A stretch of DNA of 10,503 bases from positions 1-10,503 of the forward strand of contig CALKJV010000073.1 in the NCBI GenBank assembly GCA_937995505.1. The letters run 5' to 3'. Position numbers and translations under genes: made by a program. The stretch is from an uncultured Bacteroidia bacterium (GTDB taxonomy: Bacteria; Bacteroidota; Bacteroidia; SpSt-205). The notes beneath the pieces were generated by a model that was not told the origin of the DNA, made no database searches, and was given only the letters and a program-made list of their open reading frames with translations. Of this stretch, positions 1 through 7,300 are shown in pieces (the stretch's first letter is position 1; each line of letters begins with the position of its first letter).

Positions 1-882
1 TCTGACCTTCTGCGGCTGAGCTTCTTCAAAACCAAAGACATGCAGGTCCAGCTAGCCCAAGGCAAAGTCCGTGGCCTACTGCCTGTATTTTTAGCGCTTT
101 TTGGCCGTACGGGTCATGAGATATACAGCGTAGAGCACATCTTTTTGAAAGAGTCTGGTGAAATAGACACCCTTTCCGCTTCAGGCAAAAAACCCCCTCA
201 ATCCGCTTGGGATAAAGTGATTACCGGTTTGCGCTTTCGGGTAGGCCGCCCCGAGCAGCCGCCCCAGGAAGTGATTTACCTTAGTCTCAATGCCGCCAAC
301 TCGGGCCTTGAGTCGCAAGCCGGCAGCTACGCTTTTCTAAGCCGTCTGCGCCCTTGCGTAACCCTCATCAAGTCTGCCTCTTACCTCCTTTTTGGACCAG
401 ACTTCTCTACCATGCGCTGGCTTATTCTCAGCCAGAGCGTGGCTATCCTCCAAGAAGACAGTGGCATCCCCTACCGATACTTTGACTCTACGGCGTGGCG
501 GCTCCAGCTGTATGGGGTGTATCATCAGCCTATCCCCCTTTTCCGAGCGAAATACCAGGCTGATTTGTGGAAAGCCTATCGCACCTATCCAGTTGGGCGC
601 TTACCTTTCAATATTGGATACCATACGGTGCCAGGCCAGAGCAACCTTTTATGGGCTACGCGGCGCGACCCTAAGGCTACCCTTCCCCCCCTCCCAGAGG
701 AGCTTGCCTCAGAGCAGAAGGCGCAGCCACCTCTCCAGCCTCGCCCTATCCTGCCGGGTATCTATATTCCCCCTGCGCTTCCTTCTTCCGATACAACGCC
801 CTCGCCCTCAGAAAAAACATCCGATGACGCTCCTTCCGAGGCTTCGGATTCTACCGCAGCTCCTTCCGCCGATTCCGAATAA
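1..882 (+). CDS. Conserved-looking protein of unknown function, 5' end missing, with Pro/Ser-rich tail
   Basis: The frame is open from the first base, so the gene almost certainly begins before the window; the first Met is at position 40, but the 13 codons before it (SDLLRLSFFKTKD) read as ordinary protein. I cannot name the family. Counting from that Met, a well-formed core at about residues 106-194 holds KSASYLLF (111-118), ILQEDSGIPYRYFD (136-149), LYGVYHQPI (157-165) and LPFNIGYH (188-195). It resembles a Bacteroidota-restricted family of uncharacterised, probably exported proteins that I recall only by its motifs. No catalytic signature, membrane segment or known domain is visible in this part. 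From about residue 211 the chain turns into a low-complexity Pro/Ser/Thr/Glu tail, probably disordered, ending SADSE. Its last 32 bases overlap the convergent VWA gene. No terminator follows. Coding status is solid; function is unknown. Confidence 0.8.
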   Translation, partial: SDLLRLSFFKTKDMQVQLAQGKVRGLLPVFLALFGRTGHEIYSVEHIFLKESGEIDTLSASGKKPPQSAWDKVITGLRFRVGRPEQPPQEVIYLSLNAANSGLESQAGSYAFLSRLRPCVTLIKSASYLLFGPDFSTMRWLILSQSVAILQEDSGIPYRYFDSTAWRLQLYGVYHQPIPLFRAKYQADLWKAYRTYPVGRLPFNIGYHTVPGQSNLLWATRRDPKATLPPLPEELASEQKAQPPLQPRPILPGIYIPPALPSSDTTPSPSEKTSDDAPSEASDSTAAPSADSE

Positions 883-1951
883 AGTCTTCAAACACAAAAA
901 GCCCTACTTTCTGCGGGTGCGCATAGTAAGCCCGACCTTTATTGATTCGGGTAAAGCGCTGCACAAATCGTTGCAAGTAGGTATCCTTCGCAATCATGAA
1001 GGTGGTAATCGTGATGCGCTCGCGCCGGGCTTTATCGGCCACTTCTAAGGTCTTATTCACTATCTTGGGGTCTAAGCCAAAGCTATTTCGGTAGTAGCGC
1101 TTGCCTTCTCGGATGCAGGTGGGCTTTCCGTCGGTGATGAGGAAGATTTGTTTGTTGGTGGCTTTTGTACGGGCTAAGGCCGCAATCGCCATCTCTATTG
1201 CATCTCGGGTATTGGTGTGGTAGGGGCCAGCTTGTAGGAAGGGCACTTCACTTAGGTCCACTGGCCACGCATAATCGCCAAAAGCCCCCACAAAAAGAAT
1301 ATCTTTCGGATAGCGGGTGCGGATAAGCTCAGCTAAGGCCAAGGCGACTTTCTTTGCTGGCGTAATGCGATCCTCCCCATACAGCACCATGGAGTGAGAG
1401 GCGTCAATCAGAACATACGTAGCGGTGAGGGTCTTTTGCTCGGTTTGATACACCGTGAGGTCCTCTGGCGTAAGCCGAAACTCTTCAAGCCCATGGTGAA
1501 GGTAGGCGTTATTGAGGGTTTCAGTGAGGTGTAGGTGTTCCAGCTTATCGCCAAACTCATAAGTGCGAGTTTCAAAGCTTAGATCTTCTCCCGGGCCGGA
1601 GTTAGGGAGCGGATGATCGCCTAATGGACCAGATTTCAGCGCCGTAAAAATCTCCTCTAAGCTGCGCTGCCGAATCTCCACTTGTGCCTTTACGGAGGGT
1701 ACATACACAGCCTGGTTGGCGGAACCCTCACTAATGTAACCCCGTCGCTTGAGATCTTTGAGAAAGTCGGCCATGGTGTAGGTTACATCCGTAAGGTGAT
1801 GCCGCTTATCAAAGTAAGCCAACCAGCGCAGCGCTTCCGATACATTGCCGCCAGTTTTCATAAGGAGGTCTAGGAATATGGAAAGGAGCTTTTGGAACTT
1901 CTCTTCTCGGCTACTGCGCGGCAAGGGCGCATGAAACAGGATATGGCTCAT
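851..1951 (-). CDS. VWA domain protein with intact MIDAS motif
   Basis: This 366-residue protein has no signal peptide or membrane segment, so it is probably cytoplasmic. An N-terminal alpha-helical region of about 170 residues precedes a C-terminal von Willebrand factor A domain. The metal-ion-dependent adhesion site is complete, counting from the ATG at 1951: DASHS at 183-187 (DxSxS), a Thr at 248 in a TNTRDAI segment, and ITDGKP with Asp 274. The layout resembles the COG4867-type uncharacterised VWA proteins, which usually work with a MoxR-like or magnesium-chelatase-like AAA+ ATPase as a metal-dependent remodelling pair; no such ATPase is in this window. A TTG at 1960 would add three residues, but I prefer the ATG. 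The gene lies 36 bp after the methyltransferase on the same strand, and a TATATTG sequence six bases before the ATG could give it its own promoter. Its 3' end overlaps the convergent upstream gene. The VWA assignment is firm; the role is unknown. Confidence 0.9.
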   Translation of the reverse strand: MSHILFHAPLPRSSREEKFQKLLSIFLDLLMKTGGNVSEALRWLAYFDKRHHLTDVTYTMADFLKDLKRRGYISEGSANQAVYVPSVKAQVEIRQRSLEEIFTALKSGPLGDHPLPNSGPGEDLSFETRTYEFGDKLEHLHLTETLNNAYLHHGLEEFRLTPEDLTVYQTEQKTLTATYVLIDASHSMVLYGEDRITPAKKVALALAELIRTRYPKDILFVGAFGDYAWPVDLSEVPFLQAGPYHTNTRDAIEMAIAALARTKATNKQIFLITDGKPTCIREGKRYYRNSFGLDPKIVNKTLEVADKARRERITITTFMIAKDTYLQRFVQRFTRINKGRAYYAHPQKVGLFVFEDFIRNRRKELR

Positions 1952-1957
1952 GAGTGG

Positions 1958-1985
1958 CAATATAACACTTTTTCTTGACCTACAA
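1958..1985 (-). promoter_or_regulatory. Possible promoter for the VWA gene
   Basis: On the minus strand, TTG (1985-1983) is followed after 18 bases by TATATTG (1964-1958), which ends six bases before the ATG. This approximates the Bacteroidota arrangement of a TTG-type -33 element and a TAnnTTTG -7 element, but the -7 match lacks one T. It would allow transcription of the VWA gene separately from the methyltransferase, with a leader of only a few bases. This is a weak match in a short sequence and could be chance. Confidence 0.3.
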
Positions 1986-1987
1986 CG

Positions 1988-2842
1988 CTACCAGTCTGCC
2001 CGTACATATAGACCGGTACTAAGCAGGCGCTGGTGCGGCGTAGCCAAGGCCAGCTCGCCTATCTCCACTGCTCCTGGTAGGCCGCAAACCTCCTGCACAA
2101 GCCTGTACAGCATAAGTGGCGAAAATCCCGAACTATAGATATTGAGCAGGAAGGCCCCTTTCTCAGGGCGCAAGAGGGGCTGCAGCTCTTGAAGAAGGGT
2201 GGGAAGGTCGCTCTCCAACTGCCAGCGGACCCCTTTGCCGCCAATACCGTAAGCAGGTGGGTCTAGTAGAATAACATCATACTTCTCGCCTCGCCGTGCA
2301 GCTCGCTGCACGAAGCGGCGCGCATCCTCAGGTATCCAACGAATAGAGCACACACCATTTAGCTCAGCATTTTCTGCGGCCCAGGTGAGCGCACTTTTGC
2401 TGGAATCTACATGCGTAACGCGGGCACCTGCCAGAGCTGCGGCAATAGAGGCCCCTCCCGTGTAAGCAAAAAGGTTTAGCACGAGAGCTTCGGGATGCGC
2501 CTTGACCCACTCGTGAAGCCACTCCCAGTGTACAGCCTGCTCTGGGAAAAAACCTAAGTGCTTGAACCGGCCCGCTCGAGCCCATAGCTGCATCCGCCAA
2601 GTTTGTCCGTAGGAGAGAGGCCATTTTTCGGGGAGAGGGGGATGCCATTCCCCTGTGTAGCTCCCCATAGGGCGGTAAGTATGCATAGCTTGCCATCGGC
2701 TGGGGGGGGTCTTAGCCGGGCCGATAGCCCAGCTGTCGGGACGCTGCACGATATGCTCTCCCCACCGCTCTAACCGCCAGCCCTCCCCAAAGTCTAAGAG
2801 CGCATAGCTTTCCCAGACCGGCGTACGCACAATATAGCGCAC
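1988..2842 (-). CDS. Class I SAM-dependent methyltransferase, RlmI-like group (probable RNA methyltransferase)
   Basis: This 284-residue protein carries a Rossmann-type methyltransferase domain. SAM-binding motif I is LNLFAYTGGASIAAALAGA (122-140), the ribose-binding acidic residue is Asp 146 in HVDSSKSAL, and motif IV is DPPAYG (194-199). An N-terminal segment of about 95 residues has the YALLDFGEGWRLERWG and FKHLGFFPEQ stretches typical of the COG1092 / Methyltrans_SAM group containing RlmI, which methylates C5 of a 23S rRNA cytosine. It lacks the N-terminal PUA domain of RlmI. Where I recall RlmI having a Ser-Cys-Ser-Gly motif VI with the catalytic Cys, this protein has IYSSGFSP (235-242), so cytosine-C5 chemistry is doubtful and the substrate is unknown. 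The GTG at 2842 is chosen because it gives the short N-terminal lead usual for this group. A TAnnTTTG element ends four bases before it. The VWA gene follows after 36 bp, probably on the same transcript. Confidence 0.88.
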   Translation of the reverse strand: MRYIVRTPVWESYALLDFGEGWRLERWGEHIVQRPDSWAIGPAKTPPSRWQAMHTYRPMGSYTGEWHPPLPEKWPLSYGQTWRMQLWARAGRFKHLGFFPEQAVHWEWLHEWVKAHPEALVLNLFAYTGGASIAAALAGARVTHVDSSKSALTWAAENAELNGVCSIRWIPEDARRFVQRAARRGEKYDVILLDPPAYGIGGKGVRWQLESDLPTLLQELQPLLRPEKGAFLLNIYSSGFSPLMLYRLVQEVCGLPGAVEIGELALATPHQRLLSTGLYVRADW

Positions 2843-2846
2843 CCAG

Positions 2847-2854
2847 CAAAGGTA
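2847..2854 (-). promoter_or_regulatory. Bacteroidota-type -7 element for the methyltransferase gene
   Basis: Read on the minus strand, this is TACCTTTG, an exact match to TAnnTTTG. Its last base lies four bases before the GTG start at 2842, so the transcript would start at or very near the start codon. I see no clear TTG-type -33 element 17-23 bases upstream; that stretch is GC-rich and lies between the two divergent elements. The exact match at the right orientation in a short intergenic region is suggestive, but not proof. Confidence 0.5.
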
Positions 2855-2884
2855 CTTCTGCCGCCCAGAGGGAAGGGGCCGTAG

Positions 2885-2892
2885 TACTTTTG
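2885..2892 (+). promoter_or_regulatory. Bacteroidota-type -7 element for the flippase-like gene
   Basis: This is TACTTTTG, an exact match to TAnnTTTG. It ends four bases before the GTG at 2897, the same geometry as the divergent element on the other strand. Transcription from it would produce an mRNA with almost no leader if the GTG is the true start, or about a 33-base leader if translation starts at the ATG at 2930. No -33 element is apparent. Confidence 0.5.
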
Positions 2893-2896
2893 GCAG

Positions 2897-4078
2897 GTGC
2901 GGCGAGACGCCTGGGCTTATGGGGGGGCGATGCTTTTGGCTCGCGGCCAGTCGCTTTTAGAGACTCTTCTCCTTACTTTTCTTTTGCCCGTGGAAGGGTT
3001 TGGGCAATGGACCTGGGCGACCGCCCTTTACATGGGAGTGCTCTCTTTTACAAATGGAGGCATTCCTGCGGCTGTGCTTCGGTACAGCGCCTTAGAGCGA
3101 GCCCAGTCCGACTCACTTCTACGGTATGCCTTGCAGAAAAGCCTTTTATGGGCCAGTGGGGGTGTGCTTGCGCTGGGAGGGCTTGCTTGGACTGTGCCTG
3201 TGCCGGTGCGCTACTGGGTATGGGCTCATCTGCCAGCCGTACCCGCCTTCTTAGCAGCTGAAATACTGCGCGCGTACCTGCGCGGTCGCTACGAAAACAC
3301 CCATCTCCTGCGCTGGCAAACCCTCTCGGTAGGGATGGGCCTGCTGCTTATGGGCATCCTTACTTGGAAGCTGGGGCTTAGGGGAGCTGCCCTCACCCGC
3401 ATGCTACAGCCCCTATGGCTTCTCGCCCCCATGGGAGCCCTCCTGTGGGCCGCTGGGCAAGCAGAGAAACAGCCTTTTCCCGGGTTTGTGCGCTTCGGCC
3501 TTCATGCCTTGTGGGGAAACCTCGCCTTAGAAGCTCTCTTTTTCCTCCCGGCTTGGCTTATTGGCTGGTCTACCCGTTCGGCTACGCTGCTGGCTTATTG
3601 GCGATGGGCTACGCTCTTACCCCTCAACTTGCGGGCTTTATTTGCTCAGGCCGTGATGTACTTTTATCCTAAATGGGTACAGGCGCCTCATCCCCTTCAG
3701 CTCTACCGGTCGGTGCGTCTGCGGCTTTGGTCGGCTGCGACGGTGGTGGCCTTACTGCTCGTTGGGGTAGGATTTTTTTGGCAGGTCTTTCCGGGGCCGG
3801 CTTACCTTGCTGCCCGCCCCTACTACTGGGGGGCTATTGGTGTAGGTTGGCTCTGGAGCACCGAAGCCCTCCTCCTCCCCAATCTCCTCTCCGCCCAAGG
3901 ATACATCCGATCTTACAGTTGGGCCTATGGGGTAGGTCTCCTCTCAGCCCTCCCTTGGTATTTCTGGGCTAAAGGCACTTTGCCTGCTTATCTCATTGGT
4001 TTGGGGATGGCGGCTTTAGCTGCTGCTTTTACTGCTGCGCTGGCCCTTCGCCGCTTGCCGCAGACGCCTGGGGTATAA
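2897..4078 (+). CDS. Polytopic membrane protein, polysaccharide flippase (Wzx/MOP-like)
   Basis: This 393-residue inner-membrane protein is made almost entirely of hydrophobic stretches, about 12 by eye, joined by short Arg-rich loops such as RAYLRGRYEN near residue 125. The beginning, with LLPVEGFGQWTWATALY and then SFTNGGIPAAVLRYSAL, has the layout of polysaccharide flippases of the MOP superfamily. These move lipid-linked oligosaccharide across the inner membrane for LPS, capsule or exopolysaccharide. At 393 residues it is a little short for the family, which usually has about 400-500. The start is uncertain: the GTG at 2897 is the only start codon after an in-frame stop at 2882 and before the ATG at 2930 (residue 12), which would also give a plausible protein. 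No glycosyltransferase or polymerase lies beside it, so its substrate cannot be guessed. The next gene, 254 bp downstream on the same strand, encodes a surface protein. The fold assignment is fairly sure; the substrate is unknown. Confidence 0.78.
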   Translation: MRRDAWAYGGAMLLARGQSLLETLLLTFLLPVEGFGQWTWATALYMGVLSFTNGGIPAAVLRYSALERAQSDSLLRYALQKSLLWASGGVLALGGLAWTVPVPVRYWVWAHLPAVPAFLAAEILRAYLRGRYENTHLLRWQTLSVGMGLLLMGILTWKLGLRGAALTRMLQPLWLLAPMGALLWAAGQAEKQPFPGFVRFGLHALWGNLALEALFFLPAWLIGWSTRSATLLAYWRWATLLPLNLRALFAQAVMYFYPKWVQAPHPLQLYRSVRLRLWSAATVVALLLVGVGFFWQVFPGPAYLAARPYYWGAIGVGWLWSTEALLLPNLLSAQGYIRSYSWAYGVGLLSALPWYFWAKGTLPAYLIGLGMAALAAAFTAALALRRLPQTPGV

Positions 4079-4110
4079 GAGTAAATTGCCATCCCTTCTC
4101 CCAGCGGAGC

Positions 4111-4134
4111 GCAAATGGCTTGGTTTGCTTTTTT
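4111..4134 (+). terminator. Weak intrinsic terminator candidate after the flippase gene
   Basis: GCAAA (4111-4115) pairs with TTTGC (4124-4128) around an eight-base loop, followed immediately by six T (4129-4134). The placement, 32 bases after the flippase stop codon, is right. The stem is only five pairs and mostly A-T, so termination would be weak at best. Confidence 0.35.
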
Positions 4135-4332
4135 CACTTAGGCCCTTTGACACCGCTGAGAGGCTCAGCTCCTGAGCAGCTCTCTTTCTTGAAGCTTAGC
4201 CCAGTGCAGCTCAGGGGCGCATTGCTACCACTTAGGCTCCCCTACGTGCAGCTTGAGCAGTTATCAACAGAAGTTTGGAAAACCCGCTTGCAACCCTGTA
4301 AGCATTTTTTCCGTATTTTGCACTAAGCACTT
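4135..4332. other. Leader region of the giant gene with alternative small hairpins
   Basis: This non-coding stretch contains overlapping complementary words: CTGAG (4156-4160), CTCAG (4164-4168) and CTGAGC (4172-4177). The middle one can pair with either neighbour; GCTCAG (4163-4168) with CTGAGC forms a six-pair hairpin with a three-base loop. Five copies of the tetramer AGCT fall between 4167 and 4253, and GTGCAGCT occurs at 4204-4211 and 4246-4253. If the promoter at 4288-4320 is the right one, all of this lies upstream of the transcript and would act as DNA rather than RNA. A TTG-started frame of 68 codons (4120-4326) crosses the region but has no support as a gene. Confidence 0.3.
4288..4320 (+). 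promoter_or_regulatory. Candidate promoter for the giant surface-protein gene
   Basis: TTG (4288-4290) is followed after 23 bases by TATTTTG (4314-4320), one base short of the TAnnTTTG consensus. The -7 element ends 12 bases before the ATG at 4333, so the leader would be very short. A further TTTG lies at 4274-4277 but is too far away for normal spacing. The placement fits; the sequence match is moderate. Confidence 0.4.
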
Positions 4333-7300
4333 ATGATACGGTACGCACTTGTCTCCGTTCTCTCTCTGCTTTGGGCGCAAACGATCACGACCAGCGAACC
4401 GACCCTCGTGGTATGCGGCTCAGCTGGGACCTTTCAGGTGACAGTCAGTAACACCACCCCGAATCCCCTCACAGGGGTGCAGCTCCAGGTGACGATGCCG
4501 CCGGGGGTATTGTATCAGGCAGGTTCTGTAACTGCCCCTGCCACGGAGGTGTCGGCTACCCCTGCGAATAGCCCGACTTTTGGCCTTCCCGACCTCAATC
4601 CTGGGGCTTCTGTTACCTTTACCTATCAGGCGCAAGCAGGCTGCGATGTAATTCCCTTCTTAGCTGACCAGAATAATGAGGTTAAGAACACCTACCAGCT
4701 CACTTGGTCGGGCGGTGGCAGCTACACCTATACTCCAAGCTACGAGTATTCCATCCAGCAGCCTCTCTTGCAGTATTCCAGCATCACGAATCAGACCTAT
4801 ACCACAGCTACGGCGCCGGCGACTTTCACGCGCACTTTCACTGTGACGAATGTTGGGGATGGCCGTCTTTCGCTCTTTCGCCACAGCGAGACGGCAGGTA
4901 CGGGCTTACAGATTCTAAGTTCTACGGGTGGCACGGTGATTACTCACCTCCCCCAAGCCCTAACCCTGGAATTCAATGGTACTCACTTTGCTAGTATTGG
5001 CAATAACGACGCCTACTTAGATCCTAACGAGTCCATTACATTCACCGTAACTTATGAGATCCAGAGCTGTAGTGACTTGGGGTCTAATTTCACGCTTACG
5101 TGGGGTTGTAATAACCAAACCTGCCAGACTGTAACCCAGACTGGGGGCGCTGTGGTGACCGCTTCTGGTACAGTGCCGAATATGACCCTATCGGGCTTCG
5201 CTCCGAATGGGAATGCAATTGTGATTACGCAAGAGAGCAGCTGCTATCAAGACAATGCCAGCGGTGCAAGCAAGGTTCTCTTTCGCATGGCCAATACAGG
5301 TACGGGTATCGCTTATCAGACGCAGGTTACACTCTTCATCTCGGAGTATCCTTCTGATGTGTATGCCCCCCACATGCCTGCGCGCATAGATACAGGTTCT
5401 GTGGTGGTGCGGATAGGTAGCACAGTGCATCCCAGGGTGATTACAGCTGCGAGTGCTGGGAACCCGGCTGCGTGCTTTTCTGTGAGCAATCGGATAAAGC
5501 GTTTCACGCTGCAGGCCCCTCCTATTCCTCCTGGTGAGACGCTCTATGTAGAATTTGACCATTATGTCTGTGGGATAGAAGCCTGCCACGGCTTCACCCG
5601 GCCTAATATTCGTTCCATCGGCTGGGACGTCTCATACAAAAGTGCCTGTAACGACCTCTACACCGCTACTGGGGGATCTAACTATCGGGCTCAATTCAAT
5701 GCGCCGCTCTCTAATAATCATCCAGGTACGGTATCGGATGGCCAAAGCTTCAACATCTGCGTAACGGCTCAAGAGGAACCCGGAAATTGGGTTGAATATT
5801 TTACGGGTAATTATGTGAATTCTGGTGGCTCTCCCTCTAATACAAACTATGTTTTTCAGTGGGTTTTCCAGCTGCCTCCCTCTGTGCAGTACACTGGCGG
5901 TCCTGTCCAATGGGTAGGTACTCAATGGAATAATAATACGATAACGCTTACATGGCCTGCTACCAGCGTGAATGTGTCAGGAAGCACGGTTACCGTAACT
6001 TTCACGCACGGCAATCGTCCGCCTGGTTGGGAAACCTCCTTCCCTGCAGGCTCGTTTAAGAACTCCTATGTGTGCCTTCCCGTACAGGTAGTTTGTGGGG
6101 CTGGGGGGGTCTCGTCGGTACAGACGCAAATCCTCTTCAATCCCAATCCCACCTGCAATCCTAATCCGTTCTGCTACGGCATGCCCCAGAGTTCGTCTAT
6201 CAGTGTGAATTGTCCTGTGGTCTGCCCCAATGGGATGGAGATCACAAATTTCAGCTTTGAGCGGATATCGTATGGCCAGCCCGACAATAACAATGATGGA
6301 GTTCCCGAAGCCGGCTCGGTCAACCTTAGCCTTATTCGGAGGGATCGAATGATGGTTACGGACTCGGCTTTGGCGTATTTTGAGGGGGTTATTCGGGCAA
6401 ATACCTTCGGTAGCTGGCAATACGCTTGGGCTATCTTAGAATTAGGCGCGGAAGGGGATCGGTTCACTGGCTTAGAGGCTCAGGTGTATATCCGAAAGGC
6501 CGGAGGCCCTGTATATCAAGCCACAGTACCCTTGCTAAGTAACAATGCTTGCAGTGGCTGGCCTGATTGCAATCGGTTTGCTGTAGATCTGCGAGCTGCT
6601 ACCCTTATTGCACAGGGGGTTGTACCGCCAGGATTTACTTGGCTGCCTAACGATACGGTTCGCGTGTCTATCCGTACTCGCTTTGATATAAACCCGGGAG
6701 GCTTCCTCGGCCCCATGAATGTAACCCCTTATTTTTACACTACGCTTGACCCCAACCCACTAAATTTCTCGCTGGACCCGCATCCCGCTGCCCAGCGCTA
6801 TAGCTGCCGAAACTGGAGCGCTTCTATGGAGCTAGTAGGGTATTATTTCTATACTACCGATCCCGTTCTCTATGATGTGAGTGGCTGCGATACATTGACC
6901 TTAGGCTTGCGCCAGAAGCTGAGTATCGGTCCCTGCTGCTCTAACTACTGCTCTGGGAACCTTTTCCCGTATGAGTATCGCCTCTGGTCGCTCCCTACGC
7001 AGGTGGATGTGACTTTACCCACGGGATGGCGTTATGTACCGGGTAGCGGTTACCTATCTCACCAGCGCACGCAAGGTAATGCAAGCGCTACTTCTGCCAC
7101 GTGTGTGAATGACCTTACCACGCAGACTGCGCCCGGCACTGCCGAACCTGTGAACCCCGCAGCTACCCCACTTGTGTTTCCGCTATCCAGCCTTTTCACC
7201 GTGAATGGCGGCCCCCTCTTGGGTAGCGATGATGGCTTTTTCGGTATCCTCTTCTTCAAGGCGGTGCCTTCCTGTGCTGCGTCTGTAGAGGTAGATGAGC

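Noticed and set aside
392..1048. 218-codon plus-strand open frame
   Set aside because: It lies across the unknown gene and the VWA gene in another frame, and its product is a Ser/Pro/Arg-rich string with no domain character.
1958..1960. TTG as start codon of the VWA gene
   Set aside because: It adds only three residues and lies within the candidate -7 element; the ATG at 1951 is the simpler choice.
4261..4269. TTATCAACA, one mismatch from a DnaA box
   Set aside because: It is a single copy without neighbouring boxes, an AT-rich unwinding region or dnaA/dnaN genes nearby; chance is sufficient.
4120..4326. 68-codon open frame in the spacer before the giant gene
   Set aside because: It starts with TTG directly on the T-run of the terminator candidate, has no ribosome binding site, and its Leu/Pro-rich product looks like translated AGCT-rich non-coding sequence.
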